The notes under the pieces: model-generated
Database searches by the model: none
What the model saw: the letters and a program-made list of their open reading frames with translations, nothing else
What the model was told of the DNA's origin: nothing
Shown: one piece after another, positions 35,344-44,627 of the stretch
Numbering within the stretch: the stretch's first letter is position 1
Layout: each line of letters begins with the position of its first letter
NCBI GenBank assembly: GCA_903857865.1
Contig: CAIOGO010000013.1
Coordinates: 1 to 64,000, forward strand
Direction: 5' to 3'
DNA length: 64,000 nt
DNA from: an uncultured bacterium
Lineage (GTDB): Bacteria; Bipolaricaulota; Bipolaricaulia; UBA7950; UBA9294
Made by a program: the position numbers and the translations under genes

Positions 35344-37574
35344 ACGGACGCCGGCCGCTTCTGGACGCGGAGGACGAGGGCGTCGGAAATGGCCGCAGCG
35401 TCGACGACGATCGACGAACCCGGCTCGACCTCGCCGGCCACGATCTTGCTCGCGAGCGGGTTCTCCACCAAGCGCTTGAGCGCACGGGCCAGCGGGCGGG
35501 CGCCGTAGTGCGGATCGAATCCCTCCTTGGTCAGGATCCGTTTCGCCTCCGCCGTCACGGTGATGCGGACGTCCTGCTCGGCCAGGCGCTTGTTCAGGTC
35601 GGCGACCTTGAGGTCGAGGATCTTTTCGATCGCCTCGGGGGAGAGCGGGTGGAAGATGATCGTCTCGTCGATGCGGTTGAGAAACTCCGGGCGGAACGTG
35701 CGCTTGAGCTGGGCCTCGATCTCTTGGCGAATCTGCGACTCGCTCGCCTCGGTCTGGAAGAACTCGCTTCCGACGTTCGAGGTCATGATCAGGATCGTGT
35801 GGCGGAAGTCGACCGTGCGGCCGTGACCATCGGTGAGTCGCCCCTCGTCGAGCAGTTGCAGCAGGATGTTCATCACCTGCGGGTGCGCCTTCTCGAGTTC
35901 GTCGAACAGGATGACCTGGTACGGGCGGCGGCGAACGGCCTCGGTGAGTTGGCCGCCCTCTTCGTAGCCGATGTAGCCGGGGGGAGACCCAATGAGGCGC
36001 GCCACGGCGTGCTGCTCCATGTACTCCGACATGTCGATGCGGAGCAGCGCTTGGTCGCTGCCGAACAGGAACGCGGCCAGCGCCTTGGCGAGCTCCGTCT
36101 TCCCAACACCCGTCGGGCCGAGGAAGAGGAAGGTTCCAATCGGCTTGCGCGGATCGGACAGCCCGGCGCGCGAGTGCCGGACGGCCTGCGCGACGGCGCG
36201 CACGCCTTCCTCCTGATCGACGAGGCGCGCGTGGAGCGCATCCTCCATGGACCCGAGGCGCGACCGTTCCTCCTCAAGCATGCGCTCGGCCGGGATGCCC
36301 GTCCACTGGGACACGAGGGAGGCGATGTCGCTCTCGTTCACCGTGTCGCCCGTGCGATTCACGCGCAGCCGGCTGGCGGCTTCGTCGACAAGGTCGATCG
36401 CCTTGTCTGGCAGGAAGCGGTCGGCGATGTAGCGCTCCGACAGCGTGGCCGCGGCGCGCAGGGCTGCGTCCGTGATCGAGACCTGGTGGTGTTTCTCGAG
36501 CGTCTCGCGCAACCCTTGCAGGATCTGGATCGTCTCGTCGAGGGTCGGCTCGGGGATGAAGACCTTCTGGAAGCGGCGTTCGAATGCGGAATCCTTCTCA
36601 ATGTGCTCGCGGTACTCGTCGAGCGTCGTGGCGCCGATGAGCTGGAATCGGCCTCGCGACAACGGCTCCTTGAGCATGTTCGACGCGTCGATGGCGCCCT
36701 CCGCCGCACCGGCGCCGACGAGCGTGTGCAGCTCGTCGACGAACAAGATGGTCGCGCCGGAATGAGCCTCGATCTCGCGGATGACGGCCTTGAGGCGATC
36801 CTCGAACTCGCCGCGGAACTTGGATCCGGCGACCATGGCGGCAATGTCGAGCGAGACGATCTCCTTGTTCTTGAGTGTGTCGGGAACCTCGCCGGACGCC
36901 ATGCGTTGCGCCAGTCCCTCGACGACGGCCGTCTTCCCCACGCCGGGTTCCCCGATGAGGACGGGGTTGTTCTTGCGCCGGCGGGACAGGATCTGCTCCA
37001 TGCGCAGGATCTCCTCGTCGCGACCGATAACCGGGTCAAGCTCTCCCCGCTTCGCCATCTCCGTCAGATTCGTCGAGTACTTCTTCAGAATCTGGTAGCG
37101 TTCCTCGGACGCCGGATCGGTCACCCGTTGCTCGCCGCGGACCTCGCGCAGGGACGTGTAGATCGCTTCGGGCGTGATCTGGTGGCGCCCCAAGACGCGG
37201 CGCAGTTGGGGATCCGTCGTGCGGCTGATGGCCAGCAAGAGGTGGTCGGTCCCGATGAACTCGTCGTGGAGTCGGTCGGCCTCCATCTGCGCGTCGCTGA
37301 CCACGGCGTCAAGGCGCGGCGTGATGTAGACCTGTCCGCCGATCGAGCCGGCGATCGACGGCTTGGACTTCAACAACACGTCGAGGTCCTTGGCAAGGAC
37401 GTCGAGCTTGACGCCCATCGCCTGCAGGATTTCCCGCCCTACGCCTTCAAGACCCACGAGGACGAAGGCGATGTGCTCCACGTCCAGCTGGTTGTGCTTG
37501 TACCTCGTCAGAAGACCCTGCGCTTCCCGGAACAGCTCTTGCGCTCCTTCGGTCATCTTGTCGAATCGGATCAT
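35340..37574 (-). CDS. Hsp100/Clp ATPase without M-domain or ClpP-docking loop
   Basis: 744 residues from the ATG at 37574, placed by GAGGTGAG; an in-frame GTG nine bases upstream lacks a site. It has a Clp N-domain (about 1-145), AAA1 with GEPGVGKT and ILFVDELHT, and AAA2 with GPTGVGKT and [11 protein letters not shown]. The end of AAA1 ([11 protein letters not shown]) runs almost directly into [16 protein letters not shown], so the coiled-coil M-domain of ClpB is absent, and the protein is ~110 residues shorter than ClpB. The segment after TSNVGSEFF, where ClpA and ClpC carry an IGL/VGF tripeptide for ClpP, has no such motif. It is neither a standard ClpB nor an obvious ClpP partner. A CIRCE-like operator precedes it. 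Confidence 0.88.
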   Translation of the reverse strand: MIRFDKMTEGAQELFREAQGLLTRYKHNQLDVEHIAFVLVGLEGVGREILQAMGVKLDVLAKDLDVLLKSKPSIAGSIGGQVYITPRLDAVVSDAQMEADRLHDEFIGTDHLLLAISRTTDPQLRRVLGRHQITPEAIYTSLREVRGEQRVTDPASEERYQILKKYSTNLTEMAKRGELDPVIGRDEEILRMEQILSRRRKNNPVLIGEPGVGKTAVVEGLAQRMASGEVPDTLKNKEIVSLDIAAMVAGSKFRGEFEDRLKAVIREIEAHSGATILFVDELHTLVGAGAAEGAIDASNMLKEPLSRGRFQLIGATTLDEYREHIEKDSAFERRFQKVFIPEPTLDETIQILQGLRETLEKHHQVSITDAALRAAATLSERYIADRFLPDKAIDLVDEAASRLRVNRTGDTVNESDIASLVSQWTGIPAERMLEEERSRLGSMEDALHARLVDQEEGVRAVAQAVRHSRAGLSDPRKPIGTFLFLGPTGVGKTELAKALAAFLFGSDQALLRIDMSEYMEQHAVARLIGSPPGYIGYEEGGQLTEAVRRRPYQVILFDELEKAHPQVMNILLQLLDEGRLTDGHGRTVDFRHTILIMTSNVGSEFFQTEASESQIRQEIEAQLKRTFRPEFLNRIDETIIFHPLSPEAIEKILDLKVADLNKRLAEQDVRITVTAEAKRILTKEGFDPHYGARPLARALKRLVENPLASKIVAGEVEPGSSIVVDAAAISDALVLRVQKRPASV

Positions 37575-37589
37575 CGCTCTCACCTCGCG

Positions 37590-37648
37590 TTAGCAGTTAC
37601 GCCATACGACTGCTAACAGAGTGTAGACAGTGCCCCCTTCGAAGTCAA
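37590..37648 (-). promoter_or_regulatory. Heat-shock promoter with CIRCE-like operator
   Basis: TTAGCAGTT (37590-37598), nine bases, then GACTGCTAA (37608-37616). This 9-N9-9 layout equals the HrcA-binding CIRCE element (TTAGCACTC-N9-GAGTGCTAA) with matched changes in both arms. On the reverse strand TTGACT (37648-37643), a 17-bp spacer and TACACT (37625-37620) form a near-consensus sigma-70 promoter directly upstream. Repression of the Clp gene by HrcA under normal growth is the likely reading. Confidence 0.85.
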
Positions 37649-37665
37649 GCGTCGGGAAGAAGCGA

Positions 37666-38448
37666 CTATTGCAGGGCTTTCAGGACCATGTTCACGGCGG
37701 CGTAGAGGAGAATGAGGCCGAAGAGTTGGCGCAGGCGGCGGCGCGAGATCCGCTCGCCAAGAAACGGGCCGAATTGCGCGCCGATCACGGTTCCGACAAG
37801 GAGAGGAATCGCCAACTCGACGCGGAGATGGCCCTGCTGATAGTGCGTCCACGCGGCGAACGCCGATGAGGGCACCATGACGAACAGGCTCGTGGCGATG
37901 GCCGGGACGATGTCGAGCCCGAGGAAGAGGGCGAGGGACGGCACCATGATCGTCCCGCTGCCGATGCCGAGGAGGCCCGAGCCGAGGCCGGCGGCGAGGC
38001 CGATGGCGGCCCCGATCACGTAGAGCCGAGCGCCCGTCGTGGGGCCGCGATGGGTTCGCCCGATCTCGCTCGTCGTCTTGCCGCGCAGCATCATCACGAT
38101 CGGATAGAGCAGAAGGGCGGCGAAGCCGATGGCCAGCCACCGCGAGTCGATGACCGACGTGAGCCGTGCTCCGGCCCAGGCGCCAAGGAGGCTCGTGGGC
38201 ATCAGGGCGATGCCGGTCCGCACGTCGATCGCGCGCCGACGTGCGTAGGCGATTGAGGCGGACAGACTGGTGAACGTGATCGCGGCGAGGCTCGTGCCGG
38301 CCGCCTCCTGGACCCTTGCGACGAGCCCCGACAGGGTCAAGAGCGGGACGATGAAGATGCCGCCGCCGACGCCGAGCAGGCTCGACAAGGTGCCGATGGC
38401 GAGCCCGGCGACGCCGAGCAAGAGGGAGATCTCGAGATCGAACGCCAT
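37666..38448 (-). CDS. TauE/SafE (TSUP) family membrane transporter
   Basis: 260 residues from the ATG at 38448; a second ATG at 38487 is possible, neither having a good ribosome site. A TATAGT box just upstream of 38448 would give a nearly leaderless message. About eight hydrophobic helices are visible, with the family signature GTLSSLLGVGGGIFIVPLL near the start and its repeat in the second half, AAGLGSGLLGIGSGTIMVPSL. TSUP proteins export or import sulfite, sulfonates or organosulfur anions; the substrate here is open. It lies downstream of nothing on its strand and next to the Clp promoter. Confidence 0.87.
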   Translation of the reverse strand: MAFDLEISLLLGVAGLAIGTLSSLLGVGGGIFIVPLLTLSGLVARVQEAAGTSLAAITFTSLSASIAYARRRAIDVRTGIALMPTSLLGAWAGARLTSVIDSRWLAIGFAALLLYPIVMMLRGKTTSEIGRTHRGPTTGARLYVIGAAIGLAAGLGSGLLGIGSGTIMVPSLALFLGLDIVPAIATSLFVMVPSSAFAAWTHYQQGHLRVELAIPLLVGTVIGAQFGPFLGERISRRRLRQLFGLILLYAAVNMVLKALQ

Positions 38449-38561
38449 ACTGGCGATCACTATACGCGAAGAGGACCGTGCGCTCATTCGGTGCGGCTGG
38501 ACGGTCGGGCGTGTCCCGGCTAGAGTCGTGGATCAGATCTGGAGTGAAAGGATGCCCTGCG

Positions 38562-39170
38562 ATGCCCATCCCGACTCGAGAAGACGCGCTCGCCCTTCTT
38601 TGCGAGTGGAACGCGAACGAGAGCTTAATCAAGCACGCGCTCGCCGTGGAGGCGACGATGAGGTTCTTCGCGCGCAAGCGCGGCGAGGATCCGGACAAGT
38701 GGGGCGCCATCGGCCTCGTCCACGACCTCGACTACGAGCGCTTCCCCGAGCAACACCCGCACGAATCCGCGCGCATCCTGAGGGAGCTTGGGTGGCCGGA
38801 GGAGTACGTGCATGCGGTCTTGTCTCACGCCTGGGGCATCGTGAGCGACGTCGAGCCGACTCACCCGATGGAGAAGGTGCTCTACGCCATCGACGAACTC
38901 TGCGGCCTCGTTACGGCGGCGGTCCTCGTCCGCCCCTCGCGGAGCTTGGCGGACCTGTCCGTGTCGTCGTTGCGTAAGAAGTGGAAGGACAAGGGGTTCG
39001 CGGCGGGGGCGAACCGGGTTGTCATCGCGCGGGGAGCGGAGATGCTCGGGGTGAGTCTCGATGACCTGATGGCGGACGTGATCGCGGGGATGTCGGAAGC
39101 GGCTTCCGCTCTTGGCTTGGATGGAGCTGGGCGTGTGCAGGGAGGCGAACGTGGTGGATCGGACGGTTGA
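38562..39170 (+). CDS. HD-domain phosphohydrolase-like protein
   Basis: 202 residues from the ATG at 38562. The HD motif is in GAIGLVHDLDYERFPEQHPHES, with an upstream histidine in SLIKHALAVE and a later SHAWG; this fits small HD hydrolases. A YAIDELCGLVTAAVLVRPSRSL stretch, also conserved in this group, follows. No other domain is attached. The 3' end overlaps the start of the peptidase gene by 20 bp, so the two are cotranscribed. The substrate of this subgroup is not known to me. Confidence 0.82.
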   Translation: MPIPTREDALALLCEWNANESLIKHALAVEATMRFFARKRGEDPDKWGAIGLVHDLDYERFPEQHPHESARILRELGWPEEYVHAVLSHAWGIVSDVEPTHPMEKVLYAIDELCGLVTAAVLVRPSRSLADLSVSSLRKKWKDKGFAAGANRVVIARGAEMLGVSLDDLMADVIAGMSEAASALGLDGAGRVQGGERGGSDG

Positions 39171-40956
39171 CGTGGGGCGGTGGAGCCTGGACGACCTGAT
39201 TCCGGCGAGGTCGGGGCCGGCCATGGAGGGGGTGCTGGCGCAGCTTGACGACGCCGTACGCTCTCTGGAAGCGTGGCGTGGCCGGCTGGACGCGTCGATG
39301 TCCGCCGCAACGTTCGGCTCACTCGTTCGCAACATGGAGCAGGCGGCGTACGTCGCGTCGGTGCTGCGCGGCTACTCCACACTCTGGTTCTCTGAGCAGA
39401 CGGGCGACCCCGACGCGCTCTCGTTCCAGCAGCGTATTGACTCGCAGCTCGCCGAGGCGCAGAACCGCACGCTGTTTGTCGAACACTGGTGGAAATCCCT
39501 GGACGAAGGGAGTGCCCAACGGCTACTCACAGCGGCCGGCGACGTCGCCTACTACTTGGAGACGCTGCGCCGCTTCGCGCCGTACACCCTGGCCGAGCCC
39601 GTGGAGCAGGCGATCAACCTCAAGGATGTGAACGGGATTCGTGGCATCGGCACGATCTACGACATGATCGCGAACGCCCTCACGTTCGAGATTACGATCG
39701 ACGGCGAGACGAAGAAGCTCACACGCACCGAACTCATGATCTACGCCCGCGACTCCGATCCGGCGAAGCGTGCGGCCGCCTACGAGGCGATGCTCCGCGA
39801 GTTCGGCGCTCACAAGGACGTGCTGGCGCAGTTGTACAAGTACACGGCCGGAGACTGGCATCAGGAGAACGTCGCTCTACGAGGGATGTCGTCGCCGATT
39901 GCCGTGCGGAACCTACAGAACGACGTTCCGGATGACGTCATCGAGACGCTGCTCGAGGTGTGCCGCGAGAACGCGCCGGTGTACCAGAGGTTCTTCCGTC
40001 TCAAGGCGGGGTGGATGGGGATGGATCGCCTGCGGCGCTGCGACATCTATGCGCCTCTACAGCCGGTGGTTCGGACGTACACCTACGACGAGGCCGTTCG
40101 CCTCGTGCGCCAGTGCTTTGACGGCTTCGCGCCGCGCCTTGCCGGACTCTCCGACCGCGTCTTTGCCACCGGGCACGTCGACTCGCAGCCGCGACCGGGC
40201 AAGGACACGGGAGCGTTCTGCTACGGCGTCGTGCCGGACAAGACCCCGTGGGTTCTCGTAAACTTCAACGGCCGCGCGGAGAACGTCGGCACGCTGGCCC
40301 ACGAACTGGGCCACGCGGTCCACGCCCTCCTCGCCTCCGACCACTCGGTGTTCACGTCCCACTCCTCTCTGCCGCTGGCCGAGACAGCGTCGAACTTCGC
40401 GCAGATGCTCCTCCTGCACGTGCTGCTCGACTCCGATCGCGACCCCGCATTTCGTCGCTACCTCCTCGCGAAGTACGTCGACGAGAGCTATGGGTCCATC
40501 CTGCGGCAGGCGTTCTTCGTCTTGTTCGAGCGCGAGGCGCACCGGAGGATCCACGAGGACTCCGCGACGGCCGACGACCTGGCCGCTCGGTACCTCGATA
40601 CCTTGCGCGAGCAGTTCGGAACGAGCGTCGACGTGCCGGACGAGTTCCGCTGGGAGTGGATCTCGATCCCTCACATCTATCAAACGCCCTTCTACTGCTA
40701 TGCGTACACGTTCGGGCATCTCCTCGTTCTCGCTCTCTACCAGCAGTACCAGCGGGAAGGGGAGGCGTTCGTGCCACGCTACGTGCGTCTGCTCGCGCGT
40801 GGCGGGTCGATGCCACCGCTCGCCATCCTCGAGGAAGCGGGGTTTGACGTGCGGACGAAGGCCTTTTGGCAGGGCGGGTTCGACGTGATCGCCGGGATGA
40901 TTGACGAGCTCGAGACGTTGAGCGGAGCGAGCCCGAAAGGGAAGCGCCGGCCCTAA
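39151..40956 (+). CDS. pepF: Oligoendopeptidase F (M3 peptidase)
   Basis: 601 residues, started at the GTG at 39151 because GGGAGG lies five bases before it; upstream TTG and ATG codons lack one. It is a cytosolic zinc oligopeptidase: the active site is HELGH in GTLAHELGHAVHALL, with the third ligand Glu in SLPLAETASNFAQMLL. Late tyrosines and histidine in the IPHIYQTPFYCYAYTFGHLL block match the M3 substrate-binding region. It cleaves short peptides. No signal peptide is present. It follows the HD gene with overlapping frames. Confidence 0.92.
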   Translation: MVDRTVDVGRWSLDDLIPARSGPAMEGVLAQLDDAVRSLEAWRGRLDASMSAATFGSLVRNMEQAAYVASVLRGYSTLWFSEQTGDPDALSFQQRIDSQLAEAQNRTLFVEHWWKSLDEGSAQRLLTAAGDVAYYLETLRRFAPYTLAEPVEQAINLKDVNGIRGIGTIYDMIANALTFEITIDGETKKLTRTELMIYARDSDPAKRAAAYEAMLREFGAHKDVLAQLYKYTAGDWHQENVALRGMSSPIAVRNLQNDVPDDVIETLLEVCRENAPVYQRFFRLKAGWMGMDRLRRCDIYAPLQPVVRTYTYDEAVRLVRQCFDGFAPRLAGLSDRVFATGHVDSQPRPGKDTGAFCYGVVPDKTPWVLVNFNGRAENVGTLAHELGHAVHALLASDHSVFTSHSSLPLAETASNFAQMLLLHVLLDSDRDPAFRRYLLAKYVDESYGSILRQAFFVLFEREAHRRIHEDSATADDLAARYLDTLREQFGTSVDVPDEFRWEWISIPHIYQTPFYCYAYTFGHLLVLALYQQYQREGEAFVPRYVRLLARGGSMPPLAILEEAGFDVRTKAFWQGGFDVIAGMIDELETLSGASPKGKRRP

Positions 40957-41130
40957 TCGACGCGACATAGGCCTCTCGCGGCGATAGTTAATCGACGCGA
41001 ACGACGCGCCGCGCGGCTAGTCAGTCGACGCGGATGTCGGCGATCGTGGTGCCCGGTGGACGATCGCTTTCGATGCGGATGTCGGCGATCGCCCTATCGT
41101 GGCGATCGCTTTCGATGCGAATGTCGGCGA
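40955..41130. repeat. Tandem repeats at the 3' end of ybaK
   Basis: The motif GATGTCGGCGATCG...GATCGCTTTC recurs about every 45-48 bp across the last codons of ybaK. A shorter relative, AATCGACGCG or AGTCGACGCG, appears three times near 40955, 40991 and 41024. Copies inside the gene are in frame and encode the ADIRIESDR tail. Confidence 0.65.
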
Positions 41131-41572
41131 CCTTAGCGCCTGTCGCGGCGATGAGATCGGACGTCGCGAGGCGAACGAGAGTGCCGCGCGCGCCGGCGTT
41201 GATCACGAGGGATGGGCGGCTCGCCGCCGTCGCGTCGAGGATCACTTGGAGGGCCTGTCGGGAGCCGAACGGGCTGATTCCGCCGGTCTGATATCCGGTG
41301 ACGCGTTCGGCGTCGTGCGGCGCGGCAGGTTCGATGTGCTTGTGGCCCGTGACTCGTCCGAGCTTGCGCACGCTGACGTTCCCATCCCCTGCAATGAACG
41401 CGAACAGGAAGGATCCATCGTCGGCGCGGAAGACGAGGCTCTTCAGGACTTCGGCGTGCAACAACCCGAGCGCGTCGGCGGCCAGCCTCGCCCCCTTGCG
41501 GTCGAAGCGGTACGTGAGGACCTCGTGCGCGATTCCCTTCTCTCGCAGGACCTGAATGCCTCGCGTGGCCAT
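41021..41572 (-). CDS. ybaK: Cys-tRNA(Pro)/Cys-tRNA deacylase YbaK with repeat tail
   Basis: 183 residues with the YbaK/EbsC editing domain. Landmarks: LHAEVLKSLVFRADDG with the catalytic lysine, AGDGNVSVRKLGRVTGHKHIEPA, GYQTGGISPFG and VINAGARG. It hydrolyses mischarged Cys-tRNA(Pro). The domain ends near residue 150. The rest is a repeated tail, VADIRIESDR then IADIRIESDR then IADIRVD, encoded by imperfect ~48-bp tandem DNA repeats whose relatives continue beyond the stop (40955-41030). The tail is not a normal part of the family. It is probably in one unit with the GGT gene upstream, whose stop codon touches its ribosome site. Confidence 0.88.
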   Translation of the reverse strand: MATRGIQVLREKGIAHEVLTYRFDRKGARLAADALGLLHAEVLKSLVFRADDGSFLFAFIAGDGNVSVRKLGRVTGHKHIEPAAPHDAERVTGYQTGGISPFGSRQALQVILDATAASRPSLVINAGARGTLVRLATSDLIAATGAKVADIRIESDRHDRAIADIRIESDRPPGTTIADIRVD

Positions 41573-41581
41573 CGCTTCTCC

Positions 41582-43204
41582 CTACGTGCCGAGCGCAAGC
41601 CCGTCCTTGCGCGGCTCCGAGCCCCCGAGGAGGACGCCGCGGTCGCGATCGATCCAGACTCCCTGGTAACCGCCGTAGCCTCCGGTGGTGATCTCGACGC
41701 GGTGTCCCCTTCGTCGCAGGCCGGCGGCCGCTTCGTCGGGGAATTCGGGCTCGAGGTGCACGATGCCGCCGTCGCGCATGACATCGCCCGTCGGCGTCGA
41801 GGAGCCGTCGTGCCGGAATCGCGGTGCCTCGCCCGCCCGTTGCGGGTCGCTTCCGTGGACCAGGAGGTTGAGCAGGACCTGGACCTGGCCCTGCGGCTGC
41901 ATGTCGCCGCCCATGACGCCGAAGGAGAACACAGGCCGGCCTCGCTCGGTGACCATCGCCGGGATGATCGTGTGGAATGGCCGCTTGCCGGGTGCCAGGG
42001 CGTTCGGGTGCCGCGGGTCGAGGGCGAAGAGCGCGCCGCGATTCTGCATCGCGAACCCGAGGCCGGGCGGCGTGATCCCGGAGCCGAACCCGTGATAGAT
42101 GCTCTGGATCAGCGAGACGGCGTTCCGGTCCTCGTCGACAGCCGTAAGGTAGACCGTGTCAGAGCTTCCGGGAAGTGAGCCATCCTCCGCGAGAGAGACG
42201 GCCGCACGATCCGCGTCGATTCGCGCTGCCTGAGACTCCCCGTGTCCGGGTGCCAGGAGGCGTTCGATGGGCGTTCTCGAGAATTCGGGATCGGCGTAGA
42301 GGCGCGCTCGATTCTCGTACGCGAGCTTCTTGGCCTCGACGAGGATGTGCAGGTAGGCGGCTGGATCGTCATGCAACGCCTCGAGATCGAACCGCGAAAG
42401 GATGTTGAGCATCTCGAGCACGACGACGCCTTGTGTGTTTGGCGGAAGCTCCCACACGTCGACGCCGCGGAACGAAAGCGCGATGGGCTCGACCCAGGTC
42501 GATGTGTGAGAGGCTAGGTCGTCGCGCGACAAGGGCGAACCGAGATTCCGGGCGCACGCGGCCACGTTCGCTCCCACGTCGCCGCGATAGAACGCATCGG
42601 CGCCGTCGCGGGCGAGGGCGGAGAGCACGTCGGCGAGGTCGGCGTTGCGGAAGGTCTCCCCAACCCGAGGAGCACGGTCGCCCACGAGGAACGTCTCCGC
42701 GGAGCCCGCGTCCTTCGCGAGAAGATCCGTGTCCTCGGCCCACGCCCGAGCAATCACGGGGGTGACTCGGAAACCGTCGCGGGCGGCCTCGATCGTCGGC
42801 TGGAAAAGCTCGCGCCACGGCAGACGCCCGAAGCGCTCGTGCAGCGTCGCCCAGCCGTCGACGCACCCAGGCACAGTCCACGTCAGGGGACCGCGGGTCG
42901 GGACGCGGTCGAGGCCTCGCTCTCTGAAGAGATCGAGTGTCATGCCCTTCGGTGCGCGGCCGCTCCCGTTCAACCCGGCAAGTTGCCCCTCCGCCGCGGA
43001 CCCCACCAGGGCAAACATGTCGCCGCCGAGACCGCAGCTCATCGGCTCGACGAGCCCGAGTGCGATGTTCGCGGCAAGCGCCGCGTCAATCGCGTTGCCG
43101 CCCGCGCGGAGAACCTCCACGCCGATCGCGGCCGCCAGCGGCTGGCTCGTCGCTACCATCCCGTCCGTCGCCACGGCGACGGGGCGCTCCCTCTTCCCGT
43201 CCAT
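41582..43204 (-). CDS. ggt: Gamma-glutamyltransferase, cytosolic type
   Basis: 540 residues from the ATG at 43204 (GAGGGGG upstream); a TTG at 43222 is less likely. It is an N-terminal-nucleophile hydrolase of the GGT family: GGNAIDAALAANIALGLVEPMSCGLGGD near the start and NGSGRAPKG after it. The autoprocessing threonine is in SSDTVYLTAVD, followed by NRGALFALDPRHPNAL and MVTERGRPVFSFGVMGGDMQPQG. GGTs cleave or transfer gamma-glutamyl groups of glutathione and relatives; this branch, lacking a signal peptide, may act on other amides (acylase-like). Expected maturation into two subunits at the threonine is family knowledge. Confidence 0.9.
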   Translation of the reverse strand: MDGKRERPVAVATDGMVATSQPLAAAIGVEVLRAGGNAIDAALAANIALGLVEPMSCGLGGDMFALVGSAAEGQLAGLNGSGRAPKGMTLDLFRERGLDRVPTRGPLTWTVPGCVDGWATLHERFGRLPWRELFQPTIEAARDGFRVTPVIARAWAEDTDLLAKDAGSAETFLVGDRAPRVGETFRNADLADVLSALARDGADAFYRGDVGANVAACARNLGSPLSRDDLASHTSTWVEPIALSFRGVDVWELPPNTQGVVVLEMLNILSRFDLEALHDDPAAYLHILVEAKKLAYENRARLYADPEFSRTPIERLLAPGHGESQAARIDADRAAVSLAEDGSLPGSSDTVYLTAVDEDRNAVSLIQSIYHGFGSGITPPGLGFAMQNRGALFALDPRHPNALAPGKRPFHTIIPAMVTERGRPVFSFGVMGGDMQPQGQVQVLLNLLVHGSDPQRAGEAPRFRHDGSSTPTGDVMRDGGIVHLEPEFPDEAAAGLRRRGHRVEITTGGYGGYQGVWIDRDRGVLLGGSEPRKDGLALGT

Positions 43205-43322
43205 ACTGGGCCCCCTCGGCAAGCATAGAGGACTCGGGGTCCAGCGACCAGGTTCGGTTCGGAGCGCCCGCTACATCACGGCACCAGGAGAGGCCGTATA
43301 ATCAGAGTCATCGGGAGGTGGC

Positions 43323-44627
43323 ATGGACAGCGAGAGGATCGTGCTGCGAGAGCTCTTGTCGCAGGATCCGGCGGACATCGCGGAGGTCCTCGGCGAGCTG
43401 TCCGATGAACAGGCGGCGGAACTCCTTCACCGGCTGTACCTCGGCGGCGCGGCGGCGAAGACGCTTGCGGAGATGGATCCGGAGGAGTCGGCCGAGTTGA
43501 TGCAGAAACTCGATCGGCAGATGGCAAGCACGATCCTCGCCCGCATGGACCCGGACGACGCGGTGGACCTTCTCGAGGAGCTCCCCGTCGACGTCCGGAA
43601 GGAGCTCCTCTCACGACTGAGTCGGCACGACGCGAAGCTCCTCACCGACCTTCTCGCCTTCCCCGCGGACACCGCCGGTGGGCTCATGACTCCGGAGGTA
43701 GTCGCTCTCTCTCTCTCCATGACGGCGCAAGATGCGATCGACGTCCTGCGACAGCGCCAGGAGAAGGCGGGCACCGTCTACTACGCATACGCCGTCGACA
43801 ATGCGAATCACCTTCAGGGCGTGCTTTCCCTGCGCGACATCGCGCTGGCTCGGCCCGATCGGAGCCTCGGCGAGCTTGTGATCCGCGACGCGGTCGCGGT
43901 TCGCGTTGACCAGGATGTCGAGGACGTGGCTAAGCTGTTCGATAAGTACGACTTCTTCGCCCTCCCCGTCGTCGACGCCGAGGACCGCCTGCTTGGCGTG
44001 ATCACGGTCGACGACGTCATTGACGTGATCCGCGAGGAGGCGACGGAGGACATCTATCGCCTGGCCAGCGTCCCGAGCGCGGAGGGTGTGGACACGAGTT
44101 GGTGGGACTCCTTGCGCCTCCGGCTGCCTTGGCTATACGGCAAGCTCGTGGCCGGACTCCTCGCCGCGCTCGTCGTCGGCATCTTCGAGCAGACGATCGT
44201 CAAGGTCGCCGCGCTCGCCGTCGTCATGGGCGTCATTGTTGGACAAGGCGGGGCGTCGGGGATGCAGACGGCGACGATCATCACCCGCGGCATGGCCCTT
44301 GGAGAGATCGACCGCGCGCGCGGCTGGCGCTTGCTTGGCAAGGAGGTGCTCCTGGGTCTTGTCAACGGCCTTCTCCTTGGAGGCACGGTCGGCCTGATCA
44401 TGTACGCCTGGAAGGGCGAGGCGCTTCTCGGGGTGGCGGTCAGCATCGCCATGCTTCTCAACGTCGTCGTTGCCGGGATGATCGGCGTGCTGATTCCCCT
44501 CCTCCTCCGAGCGATTGGGAGGGACCCCGCCGCGGCGTCCAGCCTCGTTTTGACAGCGATCACCGACGTCCTCGGGTTTGCCCTCCTCTTCGTCCTCGCG
44601 GGGCTTCTCCTTCCGGCCCTTCGATGA
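43323..44627 (+). CDS. mgtE: MgtE-type magnesium transporter
   Basis: 434 residues: helical N-domain (about 1-120, with repeated EEL/DPDDA motifs), two CBS domains (about 125-250) and five membrane helices (about 265-434). The pore-lining region with the MGVIVGQGGASGMQTATIITRG block is diagnostic. The cytosolic domains sense Mg2+ and gate the channel. GGGAGGT precedes the ATG and a TATAAT box lies at 43297-43302, leaving a leader too short for an Mg2+ riboswitch. Its stop overlaps the start of the next membrane protein (ATGA). Confidence 0.94.
   Translation: MDSERIVLRELLSQDPADIAEVLGELSDEQAAELLHRLYLGGAAAKTLAEMDPEESAELMQKLDRQMASTILARMDPDDAVDLLEELPVDVRKELLSRLSRHDAKLLTDLLAFPADTAGGLMTPEVVALSLSMTAQDAIDVLRQRQEKAGTVYYAYAVDNANHLQGVLSLRDIALARPDRSLGELVIRDAVAVRVDQDVEDVAKLFDKYDFFALPVVDAEDRLLGVITVDDVIDVIREEATEDIYRLASVPSAEGVDTSWWDSLRLRLPWLYGKLVAGLLAALVVGIFEQTIVKVAALAVVMGVIVGQGGASGMQTATIITRGMALGEIDRARGWRLLGKEVLLGLVNGLLLGGTVGLIMYAWKGEALLGVAVSIAMLLNVVVAGMIGVLIPLLLRAIGRDPAAASSLVLTAITDVLGFALLFVLAGLLLPALR

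Noticed and set aside
35508-37616. Long plus-strand open frame opposite the Clp ATPase
   Set aside because: Antisense of a well-supported Clp gene; the product is Arg/Asp/Val-rich with no domain pattern.
43261-43322. Mg2+ riboswitch ahead of mgtE
   Set aside because: The TATAAT box leaves a leader of only about 15 nt.
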